A stretch of 39,009 nt of DNA. Source: CAZOEL01 sp964578835. GTDB lineage: Bacteria; Desulfobacterota; Syntrophobacteria; Syntrophobacterales; Syntrophobacteraceae. The position numbers and the translations under genes were made by a program. The notes under the pieces are model-generated. The model was given only the letters and a program-made list of their open reading frames with translations. It was not told the origin of the DNA and ran no database searches. Location of the stretch: positions 1 to 39,009 of the forward strand of contig CAZOEL010000066.1 of NCBI GenBank assembly GCA_964578835.1, written 5' to 3'. This document shows, piece after piece, positions 38,962 to 39,009 of the stretch; within the stretch, counting starts at the first letter, position 1, and every line of letters starts with the position of its first letter.

Positions 38962-39009
38962 GAAGCCGCTACGCGGCGGGAAAAACAAAATAGTGTATAT
39001 TCTCCCATA

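Overview
The window looks like a scaffold piece from an uncultured anaerobic bacterium. One run of exactly 100 Ns marks an assembly gap. A tungsten/molybdenum aldehyde:ferredoxin oxidoreductase module, several polyferredoxins, dockerin/cohesin-type and PKD/FG-GAP secreted proteins, and a TA-rich cassette array suggest a Desulfobacterota/Acidobacteriota-like anaerobe. No rRNA or other phylogenetic marker is present, so the taxonomy is only a guess.

Region A (452-21334, all genes on +, mostly tightly spaced) is the most interesting part. It opens with very large or repetitive secreted proteins: PKD/FG-GAP/FlgD-like, RHS/YD, and a secreted beta-rich protein. It then carries what I read as a peptide natural product (RiPP) pathway. 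A radical SAM enzyme is fused to a PqqD-like recognition domain and a GNAT-like domain. An NPPF-motif N-methyltransferase is fused to a second PqqD-like domain. The precursor is an 83-residue Asn/Ala peptide whose core is seven consecutive hexads, each starting Asn-Ala-Asn, followed by a Trp-rich tail. Around the precursor lie two exported proteins sharing a domain; the larger contains a transglutaminase fold that has lost its catalytic Cys and His. Next come a DUF1648-like membrane protein, an ABC exporter without a leader-peptidase domain, a PH-like membrane protein and a PrsW-type intramembrane protease. The operon closes with three secreted Ig-like, beta-propeller and FlgD-like proteins. 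Asn spaced every six residues, an amide-type methyltransferase and a radical SAM enzyme together recall the polytheonamide/aeronamide beta-helical pore peptides. Here, however, the leader is short and not nitrile-hydratase-like, so this may be an undescribed lineage.

Region B (21530-25394): a dockerin-domain secreted protein and a cohesin-like secreted protein form a minus-strand pair. A 65-residue membrane peptide and a four-repeat S1 RNA-binding protein follow on +.

Region C (25691-31676): a self-contained aldehyde:ferredoxin oxidoreductase module. It holds an FAD/NAD oxidoreductase and ferredoxin (-), a zinc-ribbon protein, AOR and a second ferredoxin (+), then MoaD-like and MoeB-like cofactor proteins (-). 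Four copies of a 16-bp palindrome (ATTCA-N6-TGAAT) sit at its promoters and look like operators of one regulator.

Region D (32054-33055): two small heat shock proteins with a clear sigma70-type promoter.

Region E (33061-39009): a degraded integron. An integron-integrase pseudogene abuts an IS91-family transposase fragment. Beyond it lies an array of toxin-antitoxin and hypothetical cassettes (MazEF-like, RelE/ParE-like, PIN remnant, YgiT/DUF4258) separated by attC-like sites. Three cassette genes have stop codons inside the attC core box. A 165-bp inverted-repeat element (MITE) occurs three times in the window, once cut by the left edge.
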